A DNA stretch of 64,000 nt from Myxococcales bacterium (GTDB taxonomy: Bacteria > Myxococcota_A > Polyangia > Haliangiales > Haliangiaceae). Shown here piece after piece: positions 55,843 to 64,000 of this stretch; positions within the stretch are counted from its first letter, which is position 1; each line of letters begins with the position of its first letter. The notes under the pieces were generated by a model, which was given only the letters and a program-made list of their open reading frames with translations, ran no database searches and was not told where the DNA came from. The stretch is taken from positions 186,001 through 250,000 of the forward strand of contig JADJGV010000013.1 in NCBI GenBank assembly GCA_016707895.1, in the 5' to 3' direction. The position numbers were made by a program, and so were the translations under genes.

Positions 55843-57410
55843 GCCACGCCGGTCTCGGCCCGCCGCCGCCGCCGCGCCGGCCGCAGCTTGTAGCGCAGCA
55901 GCCGCCCGCCCGGGCCCCGCGGCAGCGCGTCGACGAACTCGATCCACCGCGGGTACTTGTAGGGGGCCAGCGTCTGCTTGACGAACTCGCGCAGCTCGGC
56001 CTCGAGCGCCGGCGTCGCCTGGTGGCCGACGTTGACCACCACGAACGCCAGCGGCTTGAGCAGGCCGTCCTCGTCGTCGACGCCGATCACCGCCGCCTCC
56101 CACACCGCGTCGTGGGAGATCAGCGCGCGCTCGACCTCGCTGGGCGCGACCCACTTGCCGCCGACCTTGAACAGGTCGTCGGTGCGGCCGCAGTGGTGGA
56201 ACACGCCCTTGCCGTCGACCAGGAAGCGATCGCGCGTGGTCAGCCAGCCGTCGAGATCCACCGCCGGCGTGTCGAGGCCGGTCCAGTAGCCGGTGCACAT
56301 CGACGGCGCCCGCACCTGCAGCGTGCCGATCTCGTCGGGCCCGACCGGGCGGCCGTCGTCGTCGACCACCCGGGCCTCGATGCCGGCCAGCGGCCGGCCG
56401 CACGCGCCCGGCCGCGCGTCGTCGGCGGCGATGCCGGCCAGCGCCAGCTGCAGGACCTCGGTGATGCCGTAGCCGACCTCGACGTCGGCGCCCAGCGCCG
56501 CGCGGATGCGCGGGATCAGCTTGTCGGGCATGCCCTCGCCGCCGGCGATCGCGCGCTTGACGCCGGTCAGCGGCGGCGGCGCGCCCGTGGCCACCACGTC
56601 GCGGGCCAGCTGGCCGTAGATCGACGGGGTGGTGAGGAAGTAGTCGGGCGCGAACGCCGCGATCGCCGCCAGCAGCGTCCGCGAGTGCGGCTGCACCGGC
56701 AGGAGCAGCGCGCGGGCCCCAGCCAGCAGCGGGAACAGCAGGCCGGCGCCCAGCCCGAACGCCGACGACAGCCGCGCCACCGCGAACACCCGCTGGCCGG
56801 CGGTGAGCCCGAGGTAGTTGACCGCGAACGACTCGGACGCCGCCACCACGCTGGCGTGATCGTGGCGCACGCCGTGGGCCTCGTCGGCGAACCCGGCCGA
56901 GTACAGGAGCAGCGCCGGGTCGCCGGGCGCCACCGCCATCGCCGCGGCCGGCGTGGCCGCCGCGCACAGCGCCTGGGCGTCGCGCTCGCCGGCGGCGCGC
57001 GGGTGGAAGCACACCACGTCGCGCAGCGCCGGCAGGTGGCCGCGGATCGCGTCGAGCGCCGGCTCGAGCTCGCCGTCGACCACCGCCACCACCGCGCCGG
57101 CGTGGCCCAGCGACTCGCGCAGATCGTCGGGGCGGGCCAGCTCGGACAGCGGCACCGCGACCGCGCCGATGCGGATCACGCCGAGGATCGTGGCCGCGGC
57201 CTCGAGCGTGTCGCGCATCAGGATCGCGACCCGCTCGCCCTTGCCGACGCCCAGCGCCGCCAGCGCCCCGCCCATCCGCGCGACCTGATCGGTCAAGACG
57301 CGGTAGGTCCACGCGCGGTCGCCCTCGCACAGCGCCACCTCGTCGCCGCGGCCGTGCGCCAGGTTGGCGTCGAGGAGGCGGGCGGTGAGGTTGTGGTGGC
57401 GCTCGGCCAT
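55839..57410 (-). CDS. Acyl-CoA ligase (benzoate-CoA ligase-like) with degenerate catalytic motifs
   Basis: 523 residues from ATG 57410. The ANL-superfamily fold is clear: YGITEVLQLAL, GRTDDLFKVGGKWVAPSEVE and a closing PYKYPRWIEFVDALP, closest to benzoate-CoA ligases. But the phosphate loop, normally YSSGSTGxPKG, reads LLYSAGFADEAHGVRHDH (168-185), lacking the Thr-Gly and Lys, and the catalytic Lys of the last motif (P-x4-GK) is Arg503 (PRGPGGR). Adenylation may be lost or altered. It overlaps the next gene by four bases, tying it to the SctN ATPase. TAGGAT lies five bases before the start. Confidence 0.82.
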   Translation of the reverse strand: MAERHHNLTARLLDANLAHGRGDEVALCEGDRAWTYRVLTDQVARMGGALAALGVGKGERVAILMRDTLEAAATILGVIRIGAVAVPLSELARPDDLRESLGHAGAVVAVVDGELEPALDAIRGHLPALRDVVCFHPRAAGERDAQALCAAATPAAAMAVAPGDPALLLYSAGFADEAHGVRHDHASVVAASESFAVNYLGLTAGQRVFAVARLSSAFGLGAGLLFPLLAGARALLLPVQPHSRTLLAAIAAFAPDYFLTTPSIYGQLARDVVATGAPPPLTGVKRAIAGGEGMPDKLIPRIRAALGADVEVGYGITEVLQLALAGIAADDARPGACGRPLAGIEARVVDDDGRPVGPDEIGTLQVRAPSMCTGYWTGLDTPAVDLDGWLTTRDRFLVDGKGVFHHCGRTDDLFKVGGKWVAPSEVERALISHDAVWEAAVIGVDDEDGLLKPLAFVVVNVGHQATPALEAELREFVKQTLAPYKYPRWIEFVDALPRGPGGRLLRYKLRPARRRRRAETGVA

Positions 57411-57475
57411 GGCGCATCCTAGCAGAGCGCCCGCGACCGCGCGCGGACCCGCGCGGCGGTGATCGCCGCTTCGCG

Positions 57476-58477
57476 CTACCAGCCGATGAGCGCGCGCGCG
57501 TACCACCAGCGCTGGTGCCGCCGCTGGAACCGCGGCAGCTCGCCGTACAGCGCGCGGCCGGCGGCCCGCTCGCGGCGCGCCCCGGCGGCGTCGCCCTGCC
57601 GGGCCCGGGCTCGGGCCCGCTTGACGTGGCCCTCGACGCTCGAGCTGTTGACGGCCTGGAACCGCGCCAGCGCGGCGTCGGCCTCGGCCCACTGCCCGAC
57701 CGCCGCCAGCGCGTCGGCCCGCGCCATCCACGGCGCGCCGTAGCGGAACTTCGGCGACCGCTCGCCGATCGCCGCGAAGCTGGTCGCGGCCTCGGCGTGG
57801 CGCCCGGCCAGCGCCTGGGCCTGACCCTCGAGCAGCTGCAGCTCGAGATCGTCGGGCTCGCGGGCGCGCGCCGCGGCCAGGTGTGGCAGCGCGCGGGCCG
57901 GCCGCCGCTTGTCGATCCAGATCGCCGCCAGCTCGCGCCGCGCCACCGCGTTGGCCGGGTTGACCCGCACCTGCGCCTCGAGCGCGCGGGTGCGCCGGGC
58001 GTGGCGCAGCCACTGGATCGGATCGGGCAGCCACGGCCGCGCCGCGACGCCCAGCACCACCACCGCCAGCACCGCGGGGTGCGCGGTGACGATCGCGATC
58101 AGCACCGGCACCACCATCCAGATCAGGTAGTAGCTGCCCCACGCGCCGCCGACACCGCCGGCCACGCCGCGGCCGCCGCCGGTCTGGCGGAACAGGTAGC
58201 CGCCGATCACGATCACCAGCAACAGCGTGAGCGTCGACCGCACCATCATCGCGTCGGCCGCGGCCCGCCGCGGCGCCGGCGGCGGCACGTCGTAGCGATC
58301 CTCGGGCGGCTCGTCGGGCGCCTCGTCGATCCCCACCGCCGGTGGCGCGGTCGCGGCCGGCGGCGCGCTCGCGGCCGGCGGCGCGCGCTCCGCGGTCGGC
58401 GCGGGTTGCGCGCCCGCGAGCCCCGCCCGCCCCACCAGCCCCAGCACGCACAGCGACGCGATGACCCAGGCCCGCAT
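57476..58477 (-). CDS. TPR-repeat membrane protein
   Basis: 333 residues. A signal peptide (ends GLAGAQ) and Pro/Ala-rich linker precede two membrane helices (about 78-95 and 115-150). The C-terminal 170 residues hold TPR-like repeats (NPANAVARRELAAIWID, EPDDLELQLLEGQAQALAGR, VGQWAEADAALARF). It may be a scaffold in envelope assembly; no partner is identified. It is on the same strand as the ligase/SctN operon, 65 bases upstream. Confidence 0.75.
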   Translation of the reverse strand: MRAWVIASLCVLGLVGRAGLAGAQPAPTAERAPPAASAPPAATAPPAVGIDEAPDEPPEDRYDVPPPAPRRAAADAMMVRSTLTLLLVIVIGGYLFRQTGGGRGVAGGVGGAWGSYYLIWMVVPVLIAIVTAHPAVLAVVVLGVAARPWLPDPIQWLRHARRTRALEAQVRVNPANAVARRELAAIWIDKRRPARALPHLAAARAREPDDLELQLLEGQAQALAGRHAEAATSFAAIGERSPKFRYGAPWMARADALAAVGQWAEADAALARFQAVNSSSVEGHVKRARARARQGDAAGARRERAAGRALYGELPRFQRRHQRWWYARALIGW

Positions 58478-58531
58478 GGCGCGGCATCCTCGACGATCAT
58501 CCGCCCGGCCGCAAGCGGCGCGCCGCGCCGC

Positions 58532-59968
58532 CTACAAGAGCGGCGACAGCAGCCGGGCGCTGGCCTGCCCCAGCCGCCGCCGGAACGACTGCCGCGCGAG
58601 GTCGGCGGCCGACACCGGCCGGGCCGCCGCCAGATCGTCGACGAACGCCCGCGCCAGCTGGTCGGTCAGCGCCCCGCCGTAGACCAGCGCCGCCAGCTCG
58701 AAGTTGAGCCGGAAGCTGCGGTTGTCGAGGTTGGCGGTCGCGACGATCGCCAGATCGTCGTCGACCACCATCGTCTTGGCGTGGATGAAGCGCGGCTCGT
58801 ACTCGTAGATCTTCACGCCGGCGGCGAGCAGCTCGCCGAAGTAGCTGCGCGCCGCCAGATCGACGATCGCGCTGTCGCCGCGCTTGGGCACCAGCACCCG
58901 CACGTCGACCCGGGCCAGCGCGGCCACCGCCAGCGCGGTCATGATCGCGTCGTCGGGGATGAAGTACGGCGTCGTGATCCACAGCCGCTGGCGGGCCGCG
59001 GTGATCGCCGCGAAGTAGGTCTTGTACACCGCGTAGGCCGGATCGTCGGGGCCCGAGCCGACCACCTGCACCGCGTCGTGCGCGCCGAGCTGCCGCAGAT
59101 CCTCGACCGGGAAGTACGCGGTGTCGAGCGTCGGCAGCGTGCCGCGGGCGTAGGCCCAGTCCTCGAGGAACGCCCGCTGCAGCGCCGCCACCGCCGGCCC
59201 GGCGAAGCCGAGGTGGGTGTCGCGCCAGTAGCCGGGGCCGAACTCGGCCGAGTGGGCGTCGGCGACGTTCATGCCGCCGGTGAACCCGACCACGCCGTCG
59301 CACACGACGATCTTGCGGTGGGTCCGGAAGTCGGCGCGGCGGCGCCGCCAGAACTTGAACGTGATCGGGTTGAACCAGGCGAACTGCACGCCGGCCTCGC
59401 GCAGCGGCCGCCGCCACCCGCGCTTGAGCCCGGCCGCGCCGGTGGCGTCGACCACCAGCCGCACCTCGACGCCGGCCCGGGCCTTGGCGATCAACAGGTC
59501 GCGCAGCCGGGTGCCGATGCCGTCGGGCTCCCAGATGTAGTACTCGACGTGGACGTGGTGCTGCGCCGCCTCGATCGCCGCGCCGATCGCGCGGTAGGCG
59601 CTCTCGCCGTCGAAGAACGGCCGGATGTCGCGGGCCGGCAGCGGCGGCGCCTCGCCCAGCCCCATCGGGATCAAGGACAGCCGCGCGTGATCGGGCGCGC
59701 TGGAGCGGGCCTCGGCGAGGCCGGCCATCGCCGCCCGCACCGCGTCTCGGCTGGTGGCGCGGCGCAGCTTCTTGCGGCTGAGCCGCTGCGGGCCGATCAG
59801 CCAGTAGACGATGAACCCGACGACCGGCAAGAGCGCCAGGGCGAACAGCCACGCCAGCGTCGCCGTCGCCGACCGCCGCTGCATGATGATCACCGCCCCG
59901 GCCACGAGGATCCACCCCAGCTCGGCCAGCGTCAGCAACAGCGGCAGCGACACGCCGACAGCGTACAT
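58532..59968 (-). CDS. cls: Cardiolipin synthase (phospholipase D family)
   Basis: 478 residues from ATG 59968, the usual size. Two N-terminal membrane helices (about 6-30 and 40-58) are followed by two HKD motifs: HRKIVVCDG near 225 and HAKTMVVDD near 400, each with the downstream Asn/Gly set (GGMN and NLDNRS). It condenses two phosphatidylglycerols to cardiolipin in the inner membrane. The frame is open upstream to 60289, but that part overlaps rsmD on the other strand and lacks a membrane start. Confidence 0.93.
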   Translation of the reverse strand: MYAVGVSLPLLLTLAELGWILVAGAVIIMQRRSATATLAWLFALALLPVVGFIVYWLIGPQRLSRKKLRRATSRDAVRAAMAGLAEARSSAPDHARLSLIPMGLGEAPPLPARDIRPFFDGESAYRAIGAAIEAAQHHVHVEYYIWEPDGIGTRLRDLLIAKARAGVEVRLVVDATGAAGLKRGWRRPLREAGVQFAWFNPITFKFWRRRRADFRTHRKIVVCDGVVGFTGGMNVADAHSAEFGPGYWRDTHLGFAGPAVAALQRAFLEDWAYARGTLPTLDTAYFPVEDLRQLGAHDAVQVVGSGPDDPAYAVYKTYFAAITAARQRLWITTPYFIPDDAIMTALAVAALARVDVRVLVPKRGDSAIVDLAARSYFGELLAAGVKIYEYEPRFIHAKTMVVDDDLAIVATANLDNRSFRLNFELAALVYGGALTDQLARAFVDDLAAARPVSAADLARQSFRRRLGQASARLLSPLL

Positions 59969-59996
59969 GGGGCCGGCGCTGTGGTAAGCCCGCGGC

Positions 59997-60548
59997 GTGC
60001 GCATCGTCGCCGGCACGCTTGGCGGTCGGGTGCTGCGCGCCCCGCACGGCGCCACCACCCGCCCGACCTCGGAGAAGGTGCGCGAGGCGCTGTTCAACCT
60101 GCTCGGCCCGCTCGGCGACGACGACCACGCGCTCGATCTGTTCGCCGGCGCCGGCGGGCTCGGCCTCGAGGCGCTGTCGCGGGGCGCCGCCAGCGCCACC
60201 TTCGTCGAGCGCGATCGCGGCGCGCTGACCGCGCTGCGCGGCAACGTCGCGGCCCTCGGCGTCGGCGATCGCGCCACGGTGATCGCCACCGACGTGGTGC
60301 GCTTCCTGGCCCACCCGCCGCCGGGGCCGGCGTGGCGCTGGGTGTTCCTCGACCCGCCCTACGCCGCCGGGGTCTACGAGGCGACGCTGGCCGCGCTGCC
60401 CCGAGCCCGGCTCACCCCCGGCTGCGTGATCGCCGTCGAGCACGCCCACCGCGCTCCGCCCCCCGACCGCGTCGGGTTTCTGCTACGAACGGACCTGCGC
60501 CGCTACGGCGACACCGCCCTGTCCCGGTACACCCTCGAGGCCCCATGA
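59997..60548 (+). CDS. rsmD: 16S rRNA m2G966 methyltransferase
   Basis: 183 residues. RIVAGTLGGRVL and RPTSEKVREALFNLL at the start, the SAM-binding LDLFAGAGGLGLEALSRGA and catalytic FLDPPY mark RsmD, which methylates guanine 966 of 16S rRNA. It starts with GTG 59997, six bases after TAAGCC, and ends overlapping coaD (ATGA). The rsmD-coaD pair is a common bacterial arrangement. It is divergent from cls with 28 bases between the start codons. Confidence 0.95.
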   Translation: MRIVAGTLGGRVLRAPHGATTRPTSEKVREALFNLLGPLGDDDHALDLFAGAGGLGLEALSRGAASATFVERDRGALTALRGNVAALGVGDRATVIATDVVRFLAHPPPGPAWRWVFLDPPYAAGVYEATLAALPRARLTPGCVIAVEHAHRAPPPDRVGFLLRTDLRRYGDTALSRYTLEAP

Positions 60549-61063
60549 CCGCTCCGCTCCCTGGTGATCCCGCCAAGCACGTCGTCGCGGTCTATCCCGG
60601 CACGTTCGATCCGATCACCAACGGGCACCTCGACATCCTGCGGCGGGCGCTGGCGCTGTTCGATCGCATCGTCGTGACGATCGCCGTCAACCCGCGCAAG
60701 CAGCCGCTGTTCACCGTCGAGCAGCGCATCGGGTTCATCCGCGACGCGCTGCCCGACTACCAGGATCGGCTGGCGTTCGCGTCGTTCGACGGCCTGCTGG
60801 TCGAGTTCGCCCGGGCCCAGGGCGCGACGGTGATCGTCCGCGGGCTGCGCGCGCTGGCCGACTTCGAGTACGAGTTCCAGTTCGCCCACATGAACCGCCG
60901 GCTGGCCCCCGGCATCGACTCGGTGTTCTTCATGACCGACGAGCACAACCACTACGTCAGCTCGTCGTTGGTCAAGGAGGTCGCCAGCCTCGGCGGCGAC
61001 GTCACCGGGTTGGTGCCGCCCGCCGTCACCGCCGCCCTCGCCGCGATCTACGCCAAGCAGTAG
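60545..61063 (+). CDS. coaD: Phosphopantetheine adenylyltransferase
   Basis: 172 residues. The nucleotidyltransferase motif YPGTFDPITNGHLDI (20-34) and the VIVRGLRALADFEYE and SSSLVKEVASLGGDV segments identify CoaD, which makes dephospho-CoA from 4'-phosphopantetheine and ATP. ATG 60545 overlaps the rsmD stop by four bases. Confidence 0.96.
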   Translation: MTAPLPGDPAKHVVAVYPGTFDPITNGHLDILRRALALFDRIVVTIAVNPRKQPLFTVEQRIGFIRDALPDYQDRLAFASFDGLLVEFARAQGATVIVRGLRALADFEYEFQFAHMNRRLAPGIDSVFFMTDEHNHYVSSSLVKEVASLGGDVTGLVPPAVTAALAAIYAKQ

Positions 61064-61082
61064 CCCGAACCCGGAGACCGCC

Positions 61083-62297
61083 GTGACCGCTCCCAACTAC
61101 AAGACCGCCTCCCGCCTCGACGCCATCAAGCCCTCGATCACCCTGGCGGTCACCGCCAAGGCCGCGCGGCTCAAGGCCCAGGGCATCGACGTCGTCAGCT
61201 TCGGCGCCGGCGAGCCCGACTTCGACACCCCCGAGCACATCAAGCAGGCCGCGCGCGACGCGCTGAACAAGGGCGCGGTCGCCAAGTACACCGAGGTCGG
61301 CGGCCTGCCGGTGCTGCGCGAGGCGATCGCCGCCGAGCTGTCGCGGGTCCACGCCACCTCGATCCCGGCCGATCAGGTGCTGGTGTCGTGCGGCGCCAAG
61401 CACTCGCTGTACAACCTGTTCATCGCGCTGCTCGATCCCGGCGACGAGGTCATCATCCCGGCGCCGTACTGGGTCAGCTACCCCGACATGGTCATGATGG
61501 CCGGCGGCACGCCGGTGATCGTGCCGACCAGCCCCGACGACGACTTCACGGTGCGGCCCGACGCGATCCGCGCCCACGTCACGCCGCGCACCCGGGCGAT
61601 CGTCCTCAACAACCCGTCGAACCCGACCGGCGCGGTCTACACGCCGGCGCAGATCGCCGCGCTGGCCGAGGTCGCGGTCGAGAAGAACCTGCTGATCATC
61701 TCCGACGACATCTACCGGTCGCTGTGCTACGGCGACGCCACCTACCAGTCGATCGCCGCGCTCGGCCCCGAGCTGGCGGCGCGCACGATCCTGGTCGACG
61801 GCGTGTCCAAGACCTACGCGATGACCGGCTGGCGCATCGGCTACACCGCCGGCCCGCCGGCGATCATCAAGGCGATGGCCAAGGTGCAGGGCCAGTCGAC
61901 CTCGAACCCGACCCACCTGGCGCAGGTCGCGACGGTCGCGGCGCTCACCGGCCCGCAGGAGTGCGTCGCGACGATGCGCGCCGCGTTCGACGAGCGCCGC
62001 CGCGCGATCGTCGAGCTGTTGCGCGCCATCCCCGGCGTCGCGTGCCGCGAGCCCAAGGGCGCGTTCTACGCGTTCCCCGACCTCGGCGCGTTCGTCGGCC
62101 GGCACTTCGGCGAAGGTCAGCCGATCAAGGACGACGTCGCGCTGTGCGACTGGCTGGTCGAGCACGCGCGGGTCGCGGTGGTGCCGGGCTCGGGCTTCGG
62201 CGCCGCCGGCCACGTGCGGCTGTCGTACGCGTGCTCGATGGACAACATCAAGCTCGGCCTCGGCCGGCTGCGCGAAGCGCTGTTGAGCCTGCGCTGA
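61083..62297 (+). CDS. Pyridoxal-phosphate aspartate aminotransferase (class I)
   Basis: 404 residues. GAGEPDFDTPEHI, YWVSYPDMV, NNPSNPTG and the PLP-lysine motif DGVSKTYAMTGWRIGY mark a subgroup I-gamma aspartate aminotransferase, which interconverts aspartate/2-oxoglutarate and oxaloacetate/glutamate and in some bacteria also accepts prephenate. It starts with GTG 61083, 19 bases after coaD, with GGAGACC upstream; its stop shares one base with the next start (TGATG). Confidence 0.93.
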   Translation: MTAPNYKTASRLDAIKPSITLAVTAKAARLKAQGIDVVSFGAGEPDFDTPEHIKQAARDALNKGAVAKYTEVGGLPVLREAIAAELSRVHATSIPADQVLVSCGAKHSLYNLFIALLDPGDEVIIPAPYWVSYPDMVMMAGGTPVIVPTSPDDDFTVRPDAIRAHVTPRTRAIVLNNPSNPTGAVYTPAQIAALAEVAVEKNLLIISDDIYRSLCYGDATYQSIAALGPELAARTILVDGVSKTYAMTGWRIGYTAGPPAIIKAMAKVQGQSTSNPTHLAQVATVAALTGPQECVATMRAAFDERRRAIVELLRAIPGVACREPKGAFYAFPDLGAFVGRHFGEGQPIKDDVALCDWLVEHARVAVVPGSGFGAAGHVRLSYACSMDNIKLGLGRLREALLSLR

Positions 62298-62974
62298 TGT
62301 GGTCGCTCGCCGCCGCCGCCGGGCTGGGCCTCGTCCTCGGGGCGCGCCACGCGTTCGAGCCCGATCACCTGGCCGCGGTGTCGACGCTGGTGGCCGAGCG
62401 GCCGCGGCCGCGCCAGGCCGCGGCGCTGGGCGCGCTGTGGGGCCTGGGCCACACGGCGGCGCTGGCGGTGGTCGGCGTCGCGCTGGTGATCGCCCGCGCC
62501 GAGCTGGCGCCGGCCGCCGAGCGCGGCTTCGAGCTGGTGGTCGCGGCGATGCTGATCGCGCTGGGCGCGCGCGCGATCGCGCTGGCGTTGCGCGAGGGCC
62601 GGCGCGGCGCGGCCCGGCCCCACGCCCACGGCGGCCACACCCACGTCCACGCCGGCGCGCTGCCCCACGTCCACCTCGGCGCGCGCTCGCTGGCGCTGCG
62701 CCCGCTGGTGGTCGGCGTGATCCACGGCCTGGCCGGCTCGGGCGCGCTGGCCGCGCTGGCGATGGCCGAGATGCCGTCGACGGCGACCGCGCTGGCGTAC
62801 ATCGCGCTGTTCGGCCTGGGCGCGACCGTCGGCATGGCCGCGGTCAGCGCGCTCGCCGCGGCGTCGCTCGGCCGGCTGGCCCCGGGCGCCGCCGCCTGGC
62901 GCCGGGTGCGCATCGGCTCGGGCTCGCTCGCCGTCGCGCTGGGCGTGGTCTGGGGCGCGCTGGCGATCAGCTGA
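62297..62974 (+). CDS. Nickel/cobalt transporter-like membrane protein (HX4DH type)
   Basis: 225 residues, about six membrane helices. The first helix has H18-AFEP-D23-H24, the HX4DH metal motif of NiCoT permeases and UreH-like proteins. A His-rich loop follows (HAHGGHTHVHAGALPHVH, about 113-130). It probably moves Ni2+ or Co2+ inward. The TGATG junction couples it to the aminotransferase gene. It ends 19 bases before the convergent kinase gene. Confidence 0.82.
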   Translation: MWSLAAAAGLGLVLGARHAFEPDHLAAVSTLVAERPRPRQAAALGALWGLGHTAALAVVGVALVIARAELAPAAERGFELVVAAMLIALGARAIALALREGRRGAARPHAHGGHTHVHAGALPHVHLGARSLALRPLVVGVIHGLAGSGALAALAMAEMPSTATALAYIALFGLGATVGMAAVSALAAASLGRLAPGAAAWRRVRIGSGSLAVALGVVWGALAIS

Positions 62975-62993
62975 ACCTCTGGCCCCGCGCGCC

Positions 62994-64000
62994 TCAGCCG
63001 CGTCGCGCCGGCGGCGTCGCCGGCAGCTCGATCCAGAACGTCGTGCCGCGGGCCGGGTCGCTGTCGACGCCGACCGCGCCGCCGTGGGCCGCCACCGCGG
63101 CGCGGACGATCGCCAGGCCCAGGCCGCTGCCGCCGGCGTCGCCGCGGGTGGTGAAGAACCGATCCCAGATCCGCGCCTGCACCGCCGGCGAGATCACCGC
63201 GCCGTGGTTGTGGATCGCGATCCGGATCCGGCGATCGCGGTCGACGGCCGTGACCGTCGCGGTGACCGCCGTGCCGGGCGCGGCGTGCTGCGCGGCGTTG
63301 GCCAGCAGGTTGTCGAGCGCGGCGTCGAGCGCCGCCGGCCGGAGCCAGGCGTGGGCGCGCCCCGCCGGCGCGTCGGCGCGCACCGCGACGCCGGCGCGCT
63401 GGGCCAGCCGGGTGAGCGCGGCGGCGGCGGTCGCGCCGACGTCGACCCGCGCGCACGGCGCGTCGTCGGACTCGAGCCGCGCCAGCTCGAGCAGCCGCAC
63501 CACCAGCCGATCGAGCCGGGCCGCGTCGTCGAGGATCATCGCCAGGAACCGATCGCGGGCGGCGGGCTCGTCGGCGGCGCCGTCGCGCAGCAACTCGGCG
63601 GCGCCGCGGATGCCGGTCAGCGGCGTCTTGAGCTCGTGGCTGATGTCGGCGGCGAGCGCGCGCTGATCGCGGGCCCGGCGATCGAGCTCGGCCGCCATCC
63701 GCTCGATCGCCCGCGACAGCTGGCCGATCTCGTCGGCGCGATCGAGCGCGAGCCGGGCGTCGCGATCGCCGGCGGCCAGGCGCGCGGCGGCCCGGGTCAG
63801 CTGGCCCAGCGGCCGGGCGATCGTCGCGGCCAGGAACAGCGACAGCACCGTCGTGATCGTCAGCGCCAGCGCCAGCACGTCGAACAGCCACAGCCGCAGC
63901 CGCAGGAGCTGCAGCTTGACGGCCTGGGTTGAGCGGGTCACGTAGACCACGCCGACCACCCGCGGCGCCGCGCCGGTGGCGTCGACGATCGGCAGCGCCG
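62994..64000 (-). CDS. Sensor histidine kinase (5' part outside window)
   Basis: About 335 C-terminal residues; the frame stays open to base 64000, so the start and most of the sensor lie beyond. Seen are the end of an extracytoplasmic domain (ALPIVDATGAAPRVVGVVYV, a CHASE/dCache-like tail), a membrane helix (LALALTITTVLSLFLAATIA), HAMP (PLGQLTRAAARLAAGD to DEIGQLSRAIERM), HisKA with ISHELKTPLTGI, and an ATPase domain with NLLANAAQHA and GGSGLGLAIVRAA. A membrane two-component sensor; the response regulator would lie upstream, outside the window. Confidence 0.92.
   Translation of the reverse strand, partial: ALPIVDATGAAPRVVGVVYVTRSTQAVKLQLLRLRLWLFDVLALALTITTVLSLFLAATIARPLGQLTRAAARLAAGDRDARLALDRADEIGQLSRAIERMAAELDRRARDQRALAADISHELKTPLTGIRGAAELLRDGAADEPAARDRFLAMILDDAARLDRLVVRLLELARLESDDAPCARVDVGATAAAALTRLAQRAGVAVRADAPAGRAHAWLRPAALDAALDNLLANAAQHAAPGTAVTATVTAVDRDRRIRIAIHNHGAVISPAVQARIWDRFFTTRGDAGGSGLGLAIVRAAVAAHGGAVGVDSDPARGTTFWIELPATPPARRG

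Overview
The window reads as one contiguous piece of a very GC-rich (about 70% or more by eye), gene-dense bacterial chromosome. The gene content fits the Myxococcota, most likely a Haliangiales/Kofleriaceae-like lineage; this placement is an inference. Supporting traits are ECF-type sigma factors with long N-termini, a Ser/Thr kinase fused to a TolB/PD40-like beta-propeller, an mfd-PpiC-SurA gene string, an NtrC-type regulator, a large STAND-TPR-winged-helix regulator, HEAT/zinc-ribbon/trypsin fusions and an orphan DUF4157 (eCIS-core) protein. Many genes overlap by 1-4 bases (ATGA, GTGA or TGATG junctions), and many transcription-unit starts have a TANNNT hexamer only 5-10 bases before the start codon, which suggests widespread leaderless transcription.

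Layout: 1-2424, the end of a complex I operon (nuoG 3' end, nuoH, nuoI) closed by a terminator. 2503-2757, a stand-alone structured RNA gene with its own promoter and terminator, best read as 6S RNA. 2779-6588, a GT2 glycosyltransferase, a CPBP intramembrane protease and gltX. 6641-12520, a kinase-propeller, a lipoprotein, an ECF sigma factor and a DegP-like protease. 12632-17300, a DUF2914 protein, rlmN, a second ECF sigma factor and a DUF4157 protein, with two copies of a triple-hairpin repeat. 17386-22712, an EamA-like transporter, a REP-type transposase, a GST and a BlaI/M56/DsbA-like operon. 22874-30458, a sirtuin, a biotin carrier protein, an ArsA-type ATPase, a GT39-like glycosyltransferase, a metallopeptidase and a HEAT/trypsin protein. 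30508-36218, mfd and two parvulin chaperones.

The most striking region is 36727-44625: eight tightly packed minus-strand genes that together form a complete-looking bacterial ubiquitin-like conjugation system. They are a YukD/ubiquitin-like beta-grasp protein, an E1-like adenylating enzyme, a membrane-anchored JAB/JAMM isopeptidase, a membrane FHA protein, two membrane-anchored RING-like treble-clef proteins, a membrane trypsin-like protease with a zinc ribbon, and an E2-like protein fused to two C3HC4-type RING-like modules. Most of these proteins carry transmembrane segments, so the conjugation machinery probably works at the cell envelope. An 18-copy tandem array of a 24-26 base unit built around CACGTG separates this operon from surA.

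44875-64000 holds a PilZ/PEGA-like/peptidase-MA operon, a hybrid histidine kinase, an NtrC-type activator, the STAND regulator, a compact operon of an acyl-CoA-ligase-like protein with degenerate catalytic motifs plus an unknown protein plus a FliI/SctN-type ATPase carrying a FliH-like N-terminus, then a TPR protein, cardiolipin synthase, rsmD-coaD, an aspartate aminotransferase, a Ni/Co transporter-like protein and the 3' part of a histidine kinase gene that runs off the window.
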